Source: a bacterium (GTDB taxonomy: Bacteria > SZUA-79 > Acidulodesulfobacterales > Acidulodesulfobacteraceae). Taken from it: 9,323 nt of DNA. Position numbers and translations under genes: made by a program. The notes beneath the pieces are model-generated. The model saw only the letters and a list, made by a program, of their open reading frames with translations, did not search any database and was not told the origin of the DNA. This document shows, one piece after another, positions 1 through 7,248 of this stretch (position 1 is its first letter; every line of letters begins with the position of its first letter). The stretch lies in the NCBI GenBank assembly GCA_021794335.1, contig JAJYQZ010000112.1:1-9323 (forward strand), written 5' to 3'.

Positions 1-2278
1 AAACTGCATCGAGCGCCACGAGTCCGATGAAGCCGCTTAGTCTGCCCCAATAGACGGCAAGGACATTCAAAATCAGGCCAACCGCCAGTATAGCCCAGAC
101 TACCGCCTTTTGCATCAGCGAAGAATCGCTTTTCCTTTCTACCGGAGTAACATAATAGACGATATAAAGACCCATCAATATGACTATCGACAGGGCAGCT
201 GTTTTATCGTAGTTTGCCATCTGGTTCTGCCAAAGGAAAAAGTCTGTGTAAACTATCAGTGAGACCAGTGCAATAATCAGTCCTGCGATAAGGGAAAACC
301 CCAGTGTTTCCCGCAAGAAATCGTTGACCGTCTGTTTTGGAACATGGGCGCTCATCAAAGTTAGCAAAAATGCAGGCGTACCGACGGTGAGCAAATCAAT
401 CCATGTAATAAATTTTGGACTCAGCGGAAACGGCAGCCCGACAAAGCCGGAAAAAAGCACGAAGAAAAGGCTATAAACATTTTTTGTCAGGAATAGTTTG
501 GCAACCCGTTTAATATTATATATGATACGATCTCCTTCCCGCGCAAGTGTCGGCAGGTGCGCAAAACTATTTTTAAGAAGAACTATGTCCGCGACATCTA
601 AGGCCGCTGCCGCTCCCGACTTCATTGCAATACCGATGTCGGCTTGTTTGAGTGCCAGAATATCATTAATCCCGTCCCCCACCATTCCGACAAATTCACC
701 TGTTTCCTGTAGATATTTGACAATCTTTTGTTTTTGCTGCGGTACGAGGCGGCCAAAAATCTGACCCCGCATTACCGCTGTTTTAAACTCGTCAGGAGTG
801 AGCAAATCAAGATCTGCGCCGATATAAACCGGATCCGCAATCTTCAAGCCGGCTTGCATTGCTATAGCCGCTACGGTTTCGGGATGGTCGCCGGAAAGTA
901 CCTTCAGTTTGATTCCACGCGTCCCAAAAAAACTAACAGCCTCCCGGACATCAGGCCTAAGCTCGTCACGCAGTATAATGAAGGCGAGAATATTTAAATC
1001 ACCCCGCTGTTTTAACGAGGCCGGACCGCTTGCAAATGCGAGCACGCGCAATCCCGAACGGCGTAACTCGGCAAGTTTATCTTCCTGTGCCTTTGCAGCG
1101 CGCCCCTGCATAAGACTCTCCGGTGCGCCGAGCCACAGAGAGACTTCCGCATCCCTATATAGAATTTGTACGGCGCTTAATTTGGTTTTGGACGAAAACG
1201 GGAGTTCATCGATCGGATTACTTGGAATTCCCGGAAATACAGCCTCTATGGTCCGCAATGTTTCGTTCTTCTCGCGTACCGCACCGACAAATGCTTGCAG
1301 CTGGTCAGCTACATCGCCGTGCGTTGCATCGAGAACCTCAAGTCCATCGAATATGAGACGGTTTGTTCCAAGCGTACCCGTTTTATCGAGGCAGAGTACG
1401 GTTAAATGGCTAATCGACTCGACCGCATTCAGCTTCTGAACCAGCACATGCCGTCTGGCTGAGCGAAAGGCTCCGAGTGCGAAAGCCGTGGTCGTAACCA
1501 GTACTAAACCCTCCGGCACCAGAGCTTTGATCATTGTTGCTATCTCAAGAATGCTCGCCACAACCGGCAATTCCTGAATGTAATTAGCCATAACTATCAG
1601 AAAGGATAGCAGTATCATAATTGCAATAAGAACCCTGATTATTTGACCGATAGCCCGCTCTAAAGGCGATCGAAATATCTTGTAAGTTTTGGCTTGAGCG
1701 GTAAGTGCGCCGGCGTTTGAAGCCGCGCCGACCCCGGCAGCAAAGTATCTGCCTTCCCCCCATACGCAATAACTGCCTGATAATACCGGATCGCCGTTAT
1801 GTTTTGCGATCAAATCGGCTTCCCCCGTGAGCAGGGATTCATCAAGAAAGAGGCCTGACGACTCTGCGGTGACGCCGTCTGCGATGACGGGGTCCCCCGA
1901 ACGCAGCACAACCAGATCGTCTTTAACTACTTCGTCTAACCAGACGGTTTCTTCGCTCCCGTTGCGAATAACGGCAATCTTTCGCCGAATAAGAATAGCC
2001 AATCGGTCAAGGGCTCGTTTAGCGCGGAGCTCTCCAATTATACCCGCAAGAATATTAGCCGCCGTAACGGCGCCAAGGACAACCGCATCGTCGTATGCGC
2101 CTATAAGCAATAAAGCGCCTACCGCTGCTGTCAATATGGCGGCAAACAATGTTAAAATATTATTGCGAATAATTGCGGAAATAGTTCGCGTCGTGAAACG
2201 ATCCGTCCGGTTGACTTGTCCGGCTTCAATCCGCCTGCGAACCTCATCTGAACTCAACCCCGTATCGGAGAAACTCAT
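1..2278 (-). CDS. P-type cation-transporting ATPase, CtpE-like (3' end missing)
   Basis: A P-type ATPase that uses ATP to move a cation across the cytoplasmic membrane. The frame is open from ATG at 2276-2278 to the left edge: 759 codons, with perhaps a few tens missing if it matches CtpE-type length. Seen in order: membrane helices at about residues 40-80, actuator-domain TGEA (151-154, where TGES is usual), helices at about 211-275 with PEGLV (255-259), phosphorylation site DKTGTL (298-303, D298), SGDHPET (462-468), GDGIND (534-539), then helices from about 600. M5 reads FLTKN and M6 reads WIDLLTVGTPAF. PEGLV, SGSY after the TGEA loop and the FLTK-type M5 recall mycobacterial CtpE, a proposed calcium importer. 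The family call is firm; calcium is inference. An AAGGGA Shine-Dalgarno lies 6 nt before the ATG. Arginine codons are mainly CGN, unlike its neighbours. Confidence 0.93.
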   Translation of the reverse strand, partial: MSFSDTGLSSDEVRRRIEAGQVNRTDRFTTRTISAIIRNNILTLFAAILTAAVGALLLIGAYDDAVVLGAVTAANILAGIIGELRAKRALDRLAILIRRKIAVIRNGSEETVWLDEVVKDDLVVLRSGDPVIADGVTAESSGLFLDESLLTGEADLIAKHNGDPVLSGSYCVWGEGRYFAAGVGAASNAGALTAQAKTYKIFRSPLERAIGQIIRVLIAIMILLSFLIVMANYIQELPVVASILEIATMIKALVPEGLVLVTTTAFALGAFRSARRHVLVQKLNAVESISHLTVLCLDKTGTLGTNRLIFDGLEVLDATHGDVADQLQAFVGAVREKNETLRTIEAVFPGIPSNPIDELPFSSKTKLSAVQILYRDAEVSLWLGAPESLMQGRAAKAQEDKLAELRRSGLRVLAFASGPASLKQRGDLNILAFIILRDELRPDVREAVSFFGTRGIKLKVLSGDHPETVAAIAMQAGLKIADPVYIGADLDLLTPDEFKTAVMRGQIFGRLVPQQKQKIVKYLQETGEFVGMVGDGINDILALKQADIGIAMKSGAAAALDVADIVLLKNSFAHLPTLAREGDRIIYNIKRVAKLFLTKNVYSLFFVLFSGFVGLPFPLSPKFITWIDLLTVGTPAFLLTLMSAHVPKQTVNDFLRETLGFSLIAGLIIALVSLIVYTDFFLWQNQMANYDKTAALSIVILMGLYIVYYVTPVERKSDSSLMQKAVVWAILAVGLILNVLAVYWGRLSGFIGLVALDAV

Positions 2279-2284
2279 AGGTTA

Positions 2285-2290
2285 TCCCTT
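2285..2290 (-). promoter_or_regulatory. Shine-Dalgarno site of the CtpE-like ATPase
   Basis: On the minus strand this reads AAGGGA and ends 6 nt before the ATG at 2278. It supports that start; no better in-frame start is seen upstream in the AT-rich gap. Confidence 0.6.
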
Positions 2291-2320
2291 CATACTTATA
2301 TATTTTTTTTAATGTATAAT

Positions 2321-2326
2321 ATTATA
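2321..2326 (-). promoter_or_regulatory. Candidate -10 box for the CtpE-like ATPase gene
   Basis: Reads TATAAT on the minus strand, which would give a leader of roughly 35 nt before the ATG at 2278. The -35 element is poor (TTAATT at a 16-nt spacing), and in such AT-rich DNA a chance match is likely. Confidence 0.3.
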
Positions 2327-2484
2327 ACAAGGCAAATAATTTAATTAAATTATACTAAAAGTTATCTGGTTAGACTACCCCAAATAATCTTTTCGTTTTC
2401 GGTTTATATTGTTTATATCTCTTAATAATATCTAAATATATTGCAGGGCTTATTCACTTGGAACGCCGGCGCAATGGTGCTTTA

Positions 2485-4935
2485 ATGAATCAATCGCTCA
2501 ATAGCGGGCTTAGCGCTCAAGAAGCAAAAGAAAGGCTTGCAAAGTTCGGACATAACCAAATTTTTAAGGCAGGCAGAATTAGTTTTTTTAAAATTGTCTG
2601 GCATGAAATTCGGGAACCGATGATTTTGCTTTTGCTTGCGGTGGGATTTTTTTATTCCCTTTGGGGGAAATTACACGACGCACTCGTAATTTTTATCATT
2701 ATTTTTCTCATGGTTTTAGCCGAAGTTTACAATGAATTTCGCGCAAAGAAAGCCATTGCTTCCCTGGAAAAAATTGCCGCTCCCAGAACAAAAGTCAAAA
2801 GAGACGGAAAAATTCAAGAAATTGCCTCGGAAGAGGTTGTGCCCGGCGATATACTGGTATTGACCACAGGAACAAAGGTTGCCGCCGATGCCTTATTCAA
2901 AAAAGCGGTTGGAGCGGAACTCGACGAATCCGCTCTGACAGGGGAATCTTTTCCTCAAAGAAAAATTGCCGGAGATGAAATTTTTGCGGGCACGATATTG
3001 GTAAGCGGCGAAGGCGAGGCGGAAACGGTAAGAACAGGCAAAGAAACAAAGATGGGCAGGATTGCCGCAACCCTCAAAGAGTTAAAGCCGCCTAAGACGG
3101 CTCTACAGAAAGCGATGAAATCATTAGCCGGAAAACTGGTGTATCTGGCTCTTTTTTTCTCTATTTTAATTCCTGTCGTTGGAATTTTGCAAGGCGAGGA
3201 TTTGCGCCGGATGGTTTTAACAGGGCTTCTGATTGCTTTTGTAACTATTCCGGAAGAGTTGCCGATTATCATAACCATGGTGTTGGGGTTAGGCACATAT
3301 GCCCTTTCCAAGCACAATTTCCTTATCAAGGAAATAAAATCGGCAGAAATTCTTGGCAATGCCACCTGTATTGTTACCGATAAAACGGGAACGGTAACGG
3401 TAGGGAAGATGAATATCGACAAAATTTATCCTGAGGCAAAAGAAGACGAAATTCTAAAAAATGCTCTCGGGGCAACGACCGAATACTCTTTTTCCCATAT
3501 AGAACAATCCATTAAAGAAAGGGCAGTGAAAAAAATACTCCTTTTTTCTCCCGGTGAAATTTTAGCCCAAAGCAATATAGATAATAACAGAAGAACGAAA
3601 GCAATCGTCAGAAAGGACAAAGAAGTTATTAAATTGTATGTAAGCGGTTCTCCCGAAGAAGTTTTTTCAAAATCTTCCTATATAGATAATGAAACAAAAG
3701 CGATGCTGGAGAAAGAGACTTCCCGGGGGAAAAGGGTTATTGCAACAGCTTCGAAGAAGCTGAGTCCTCATCAAAATGATTTTGATTTTGATGCTATGGA
3801 GAAAGAAATGGATTTTGCGGGCCTTATCAGCTTTGAAGATCCGCCGAGGAAGGGAGTAAAAGAAACTATCGGTATTGCTAAAAAAGCGGGTATCAGAACA
3901 ATAATGGTAACGGGAGATCATCCTTTAACGGCGGGTTATATTGCCGAAAAAGTAGGCATTTTTGGAACAGATAAAGTAATGACCGGCGATGATTTAGATA
4001 AATTAAGCGATAACGATATTAAAACTGTTCTGAAGGAAACATCTGTCTTTGCGCGAACAACCGCCGGGCATAAATATCGTATAGTGAAGATATTGCAGGA
4101 AATGGGCGAAGTAGTAGCCGTGACCGGCGACGGAATCAACGATGTTTTGGCGCTTAAAGCCGCGGATATCGGTATTGCAATGGGGCAAAAAGGGACGGAT
4201 GTCGCTAAGGACGCAGCAGGTATTGTTTTAGCCGATGATAATTATATTACGCTCACCCACGGAATTTTTGAAGGGCGAAAGTTTTTTGACAATCTTTTAA
4301 AGGCTGTGAAATATTATCTTTCGGTAAAAACAGGCCTGGTATTGATTTTTTTTACCGCCGTTTTGCTGGGTTTGCCGCTGCCGTTCTCGCCAATCCAGAT
4401 TATTGTTCTGGAACTATTTGTGGATTTAGGCGCATCCGCCGGTTTTGTGGCCGAACCCGAAGAAAAAGGGATATATTTAAGGCCGCCGCAAAAGTCGGAA
4501 GAGAACATGTTTGACGGTAAATCTATTCGGGATATCTTGCTAAAAGGCACGGTGTTATTCTTTGCCGTAATGGCTGCGTATTTTTGGGCAAGAATACAGG
4601 GCTTTGAACTTGGTAAAATTCAAACTTTTGCATTTTCCGCCTGGATTTTTGCGCACATTTCTTTAGCTTTCGTTTCCCGCTCGGATAAAGAATCCGTATT
4701 TTCTTTAGGGTTATTAAAAAACGGCACCATAGACATATGGGGGGCGGGAGCGATAACTTTCCTTATGGCGGCGGTTTATATTCCTGTTTTTGGCGAAAGA
4801 TTCAATCTTGTTCAAATTAGCTTTGTTCAATTAATGACGATTTTTTCGGCAACAATTTTCATTGTAGGCTTATTGGAGATCAAAAAATTAATCGGAAAAA
4901 CGGGGTTAAAATATCCGGCCGGACTTAAAGTTTAA
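2485..4935 (+). CDS. P-type cation-transporting ATPase, P2-like, complete
   Basis: A complete P-type ATPase pumping a cation with ATP. From ATG 2485 it has 816 residues; an in-frame TTG at 2458 would add nine. I prefer the ATG: GGTG lies 5 nt before it and the next residues (GLSAQEAKERL) match the usual start of the N-terminal cation-ATPase domain. Numbered from the TTG, the order is: M1/M2 about 54-92, actuator TGES (161-164), M3/M4 about 226-282 with PEELP (265-269), phosphorylation DKTGT (308-312), DPPR (461-464), TGDHP (485-489), TGDGIND (556-562) and six C-terminal helices from about 615. The nucleotide-domain motif usually KGAPE reads SGSPE (396-400). M4, M5 and M6 depart from SERCA-type ion ligands, so the substrate cannot be read from them. 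It is divergent from the CtpE-like gene and converges on the binding-protein gene 2 bp downstream. Confidence 0.95.
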   Translation: MNQSLNSGLSAQEAKERLAKFGHNQIFKAGRISFFKIVWHEIREPMILLLLAVGFFYSLWGKLHDALVIFIIIFLMVLAEVYNEFRAKKAIASLEKIAAPRTKVKRDGKIQEIASEEVVPGDILVLTTGTKVAADALFKKAVGAELDESALTGESFPQRKIAGDEIFAGTILVSGEGEAETVRTGKETKMGRIAATLKELKPPKTALQKAMKSLAGKLVYLALFFSILIPVVGILQGEDLRRMVLTGLLIAFVTIPEELPIIITMVLGLGTYALSKHNFLIKEIKSAEILGNATCIVTDKTGTVTVGKMNIDKIYPEAKEDEILKNALGATTEYSFSHIEQSIKERAVKKILLFSPGEILAQSNIDNNRRTKAIVRKDKEVIKLYVSGSPEEVFSKSSYIDNETKAMLEKETSRGKRVIATASKKLSPHQNDFDFDAMEKEMDFAGLISFEDPPRKGVKETIGIAKKAGIRTIMVTGDHPLTAGYIAEKVGIFGTDKVMTGDDLDKLSDNDIKTVLKETSVFARTTAGHKYRIVKILQEMGEVVAVTGDGINDVLALKAADIGIAMGQKGTDVAKDAAGIVLADDNYITLTHGIFEGRKFFDNLLKAVKYYLSVKTGLVLIFFTAVLLGLPLPFSPIQIIVLELFVDLGASAGFVAEPEEKGIYLRPPQKSEENMFDGKSIRDILLKGTVLFFAVMAAYFWARIQGFELGKIQTFAFSAWIFAHISLAFVSRSDKESVFSLGLLKNGTIDIWGAGAITFLMAAVYIPVFGERFNLVQISFVQLMTIFSATIFIVGLLEIKKLIGKTGLKYPAGLKV

Positions 4936-4937
4936 AA

Positions 4938-6584
4938 TTATTGCCCTGCATAATACCATTTCCTTATATTATATCCGATGCCTGCGGGGGCGGGTTTTAT
5001 TCCTTTAACCGCCCTTTTTACTACGGGCATTGCGTAAGGGATATACAAAAATGTGTAAGGCTCTTCTTTTGCAATTAACCTTTGAATTTTGAAGTAATAT
5101 TTTCTTTGTTTTTTTAAATTAAATGTCCCGCGCGCTTTTCTGAATAAACCGTCTATTTCGGGGTCGTTAAACGACGTAAAATTTAATCCCTTCGGGACGA
5201 TATTAGAACCCATAAATATGGATGCGTTGTCATACGGGTTTGGCGTAATGGTAAACCCGAGCAGAACGGTTTGAAATCTTTTTTTCATAATAAATTCGGA
5301 TATTAAAGATGTCCATTCCATCACCCTTATGCCTGCGCTGATGCCGATTTTTTTTAGATTTTGCTGGATAATTTCGGCAGCCGCTAACCGCTCCGAATTT
5401 CCCTGCGGGGTTAATATGGTAAATTTAAAAGGTCTGCCGCCTTTTTCCAGAATTCCGTTTTTAAGGCGCCATCCTTTTTTATTCAAAAGTTGCAGTGCTT
5501 TATGAGGGTTATATCCGTATTTTTTAACATTTTTATTATAAAAATATGTTCCCGGCATAAACGGGCCGTAGCATTTTATGCCCAATCCCAGAAGCGCCCC
5601 CTTGATTATTTCTTTTTTATTTATCGCATAACTTAAAGCCCGCCTTACTTTGACGCTTTTAAAAAGCGGGTCTAAAAGGTTATAGCCTAAAAAAGTAAAG
5701 CTTAAGGATGGATGGATATATTTTTTATAGCGTGAATTGAATTTTTTGCCGCCCGTTTCATATCTATATTGAAGCGGGGTTAAACCCATATAGTCTATGC
5801 CGTTTGATTTAAGCATCAGAAACATTGTGGAAGAATCGGGAACTATTTTATAAATTAGCCGTTTTATATGGGGCGCCCCCATAAAATAACGCGGATTTGC
5901 TTTTAATATTATCTCATATCCGTGAATCCATTTATAAAACTCGTAAGGGCCTGTGCCAACGGGACGGCTTCTTAACTTTGTGGTTAAAAGGTTTTTCCCC
6001 TTAAGCAGGGCTTCGGGCAGAATGCTTAGTCCCCATGAAGATAAAGCCGGAGCATAAGGTTTTTTATAAGTTACCCGGAAAATATACCTGCCGATAATTC
6101 TTGCTTTATAAACCTTAAGGTATTCCGCGGAATAAGGGGTTGGAGTTTTTGGATTCACCATTAAACGATATGTGAACAGCACATCTTTCGCGGTGAATTT
6201 TTGCCCGTTTTGCCAGTAAATATCATGATGAAGGTAAAATGTTATAGTTTTTCCGCCGTTTCCGATTTTCCACGATTTTGCAAGATCCGGGACGATTTTA
6301 AAATTCCTGTTATACCTTACGAGTCCGTCGTAAATTTGAGAGGTAACTTCCGCCGTAGGGGCGTCGGCGGCCATATTGCCGATAAGATTGGTGGCATCCG
6401 CAGGCAGTCCGATAATCAAGGCATTCTTTTTGCCGTTGTTTTGATTGACATTCTTTGCCGGGGGTAGGCTTTGCGGCTTATGAAAAAAATTCGCGCGCAA
6501 AATCAGAGCAAAAACGCCGGTTAATAAGATTATAATTATAAACGGCCAAACATATGCGGATTTTATTTTATTTTTAAAAATCAT
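4938..6584 (-). CDS. Family 5 extracellular solute-binding protein (OppA/DppA-like), membrane-anchored
   Basis: The binding component of a peptide- or nickel-type ABC importer, or a relative. From ATG 6584 it has 548 residues, normal for the family. A short basic start (MIFKNKIK) precedes one hydrophobic segment of about 19 residues, then a Pro/Asn-rich linker and the binding domain. Family features (residues from ATG) include TSQIYDGLVRY near 81-91, FTAKDVLFTYR near 130-140, RPVGTGPYEF near 207-216, VRRALSYAINK near 313-323 and a tail GIKPAPAGIG. No lipobox cysteine and no AxA cleavage site follow the hydrophobic stretch, so it is probably a signal anchor rather than a lipoprotein. An in-frame TTG at 6632 would add 16 residues but lacks a ribosome site and overlaps the apparent lost tail of the TumE-like gene. 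No permease or ATPase subunit is adjacent. The ligand is unknown. Confidence 0.9.
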   Translation of the reverse strand: MIFKNKIKSAYVWPFIIIILLTGVFALILRANFFHKPQSLPPAKNVNQNNGKKNALIIGLPADATNLIGNMAADAPTAEVTSQIYDGLVRYNRNFKIVPDLAKSWKIGNGGKTITFYLHHDIYWQNGQKFTAKDVLFTYRLMVNPKTPTPYSAEYLKVYKARIIGRYIFRVTYKKPYAPALSSWGLSILPEALLKGKNLLTTKLRSRPVGTGPYEFYKWIHGYEIILKANPRYFMGAPHIKRLIYKIVPDSSTMFLMLKSNGIDYMGLTPLQYRYETGGKKFNSRYKKYIHPSLSFTFLGYNLLDPLFKSVKVRRALSYAINKKEIIKGALLGLGIKCYGPFMPGTYFYNKNVKKYGYNPHKALQLLNKKGWRLKNGILEKGGRPFKFTILTPQGNSERLAAAEIIQQNLKKIGISAGIRVMEWTSLISEFIMKKRFQTVLLGFTITPNPYDNASIFMGSNIVPKGLNFTSFNDPEIDGLFRKARGTFNLKKQRKYYFKIQRLIAKEEPYTFLYIPYAMPVVKRAVKGIKPAPAGIGYNIRKWYYAGQ

Positions 6585-6592
6585 CGGATTTA

Positions 6593-6649
6593 TTAAATCA
6601 GAAAGGAAATCTCTTTTAAAATGGAAAAACAATCTATATTGAAATTTTC
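6593..6649 (-). pseudogene. Detached C-terminal tail of the TumE-like gene
   Basis: Read in the same frame immediately after the TAA stop, this gives ENFNIDCFSILKEISFLI and then TAA at 6593-6595. The amphipathic LKEI-type helix resembles the usual end of this family, and the total of about 110 residues would be normal length. It ends 8 nt before the ATG of the binding-protein gene, the spacing expected of an intact operon. Chance similarity in AT-rich DNA is possible, and a sequencing error at the stop would restore one intact gene. Confidence 0.5.
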
Positions 6650-6928
6650 TTAAGTTTTTTCTTTTATATGTTTGTGGTGAGGAAAAGTTTTAATATGATT
6701 ATGGTGCGGGGCATTATCCCATCGCAATATTAAACTTTGATTTTCGTCCTGCCAGTGATATGAATAGCTTCTTTCTTTTTCGTCCGAATATTCCCTGATA
6801 AATAGCTCGGTATTATTAGCGATTATAGCTTTAATTTTTATATAAAAACCGTTATCAAACGATTTAAAATCTAAAATCTCATAACTTTTTACCGATTTTG
6901 ATTTATTGAGGCAGTCTAATATTTCCAC
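6650..6928 (-). CDS. TumE/DUF6516-like toxin-antitoxin-type protein, apparently shortened by an in-frame stop
   Basis: A 92-residue protein with the hallmarks of the TumE (formerly DUF6516) family as I recall it: FDNGFYIKIKA (24-34), LFIREYSDE (42-50), YSYHWQ (55-60), RWDNAPHH (69-76) and TFPHHKH (81-87). The family is annotated as part of a toxin-antitoxin system; its biochemical activity is not something I can state. The start is GTG at 6928, with AAAAGGA ending 8-9 nt before it, inside the end of the upstream gene, so the two are probably translationally coupled (26-bp overlap). Members usually carry a further short helical tail after the HHKH motif. Here TAA (6650-6652) ends the frame five residues after that motif, yet the same frame continues for 18 plausible tail residues. 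It may be a damaged copy. Confidence 0.75.
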   Translation of the reverse strand: MEILDCLNKSKSVKSYEILDFKSFDNGFYIKIKAIIANNTELFIREYSDEKERSYSYHWQDENQSLILRWDNAPHHNHIKTFPHHKHIKEKT

Positions 6929-7169
6929 TCGCTAAATCCTTTTCGTCTTTTTTAAGTTTTTCCAAGGTTTTTCTATATGCCTTCCATTGTAAATAATCAT
7001 CCCATTTTTCAAAACTTTCCTTGCCGCCTTTTACATCTTTCTCAAATTCTTCAAAATTTTTTCCGTATTTTTTCTGGAAAAGCGAAATAATCTCTTCAGT
7101 TTTATGAATCTCATAAAATAAATTGGCGTAAAATATATTTTTTATAGCTTCTTTCGTCACGGTAAACAT
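6903..7169 (-). CDS. Small helical partner of the TumE-like protein (putative antitoxin)
   Basis: An 88-residue, Lys/Glu-rich, mostly helical protein without a signal peptide or membrane segment. The central block FEEFEKDVKGGKESFEKWDD (39-58), followed by LQWKAYRKTLEKL, resembles small proteins that I recall being encoded just upstream of TumE/DUF6516 genes, so an antitoxin role is inferred from position, size and overlap rather than from a known domain. I see no helix-turn-helix or ribbon-helix-helix motif. The start is ATG 7169 with a strong AAGGAG 5 nt before it. It overlaps the TumE-like gene by 26 bp and is transcribed away from sdhA. A promoter with an embedded inverted repeat lies directly upstream. 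Confidence 0.7.
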   Translation of the reverse strand: MFTVTKEAIKNIFYANLFYEIHKTEEIISLFQKKYGKNFEEFEKDVKGGKESFEKWDDYLQWKAYRKTLEKLKKDEKDLASGNIRLPQ

Positions 7170-7186
7170 TTAATCTCCTTTTTTTA

Positions 7187-7215
7187 TTTATATCATTATT
7201 TAATGAAATAATCAA
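7187..7215 (-). promoter_or_regulatory. Sigma70-type promoter of the small gene pair
   Basis: On the minus strand, -35 TTGATT (7215-7210), a 17-nt spacer and -10 TATAAA (7192-7187) form a good promoter. The expected start near 7180 leaves a leader of about 11 nt that begins at the AAGGAG ribosome site. The binding-protein gene downstream has no obvious promoter of its own and probably shares this transcript. Confidence 0.55.
7195..7212. promoter_or_regulatory. Inverted repeat inside the small-gene promoter (candidate operator)
   Basis: ATTATTT (7195-7201) and AAATAAT (7206-7212) form a perfect 7-bp inverted repeat around AATG. It fills most of the spacer and touches the -35 box of the promoter at 7187-7215, a place where toxin-antitoxin autorepressors often bind. 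It contains only A/T in its arms, so chance occurrence is a real alternative. Confidence 0.4.
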
Positions 7216-7248
7216 ATTGAACCCCAATCCCGATTTGGGTCGAAAAAA

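Larger units (their letters stand above)
2279..2457. promoter_or_regulatory. Divergent intergenic control region between the two P-type ATPases
   Basis: A very AT-rich gap of about 180 bp from which both ATPase genes are read outwards. It holds a 12-bp palindrome at 2315-2326 that presents TATAAT on both strands and could be the -10 box of the minus-strand gene; its best -35 (TTAATT, complement of 2343-2348) is weak. An 18-bp all-A/T palindrome lies at 2336-2353. GTTTATAT occurs twice in tandem at 2402-2409 and 2411-2418. For the plus-strand gene, TATATT at 2437-2442 resembles a -10 box but has no good -35 partner. No coding frame or RNA gene is evident. Confidence 0.5.

Noticed and set aside
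498..2312. Several plus-strand open frames over the first 2.3 kb
   Set aside because: They lie opposite the continuous minus-strand ATPase frame, which carries all P-type motifs, and show no recognisable domain or ribosome site.
2474..2487. Tiny frame ATG GTG CTT TAA overlapping the ATPase ATG (TAATG)
   Set aside because: Three codons and no ribosome site of its own; could be a reinitiation leader but is easily chance.
2955..4550. Minus-strand open frames opposite the second ATPase
   Set aside because: They are antisense shadows of a gene with a complete set of family motifs.
4914..4923. TCCGGCCGGA palindrome at the end of the second ATPase gene as a terminator
   Set aside because: It lies inside coding sequence, has no loop and no following T-run.
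6201..6467. Plus-strand open frame inside the binding-protein gene
   Set aside because: Antisense to a well-supported gene, with no domain evidence.
6585..6632. TTG at 6632 as the start of the binding protein
   Set aside because: No Shine-Dalgarno, a rare start codon, and it overlaps the apparent TumE-like tail; ATG 6584 gives a cleaner signal anchor.
7221..7240. ACCCC...GGGT near-inverted repeat in the sdhA upstream gap
   Set aside because: Only four continuous pairs plus a mismatch; too weak to call.
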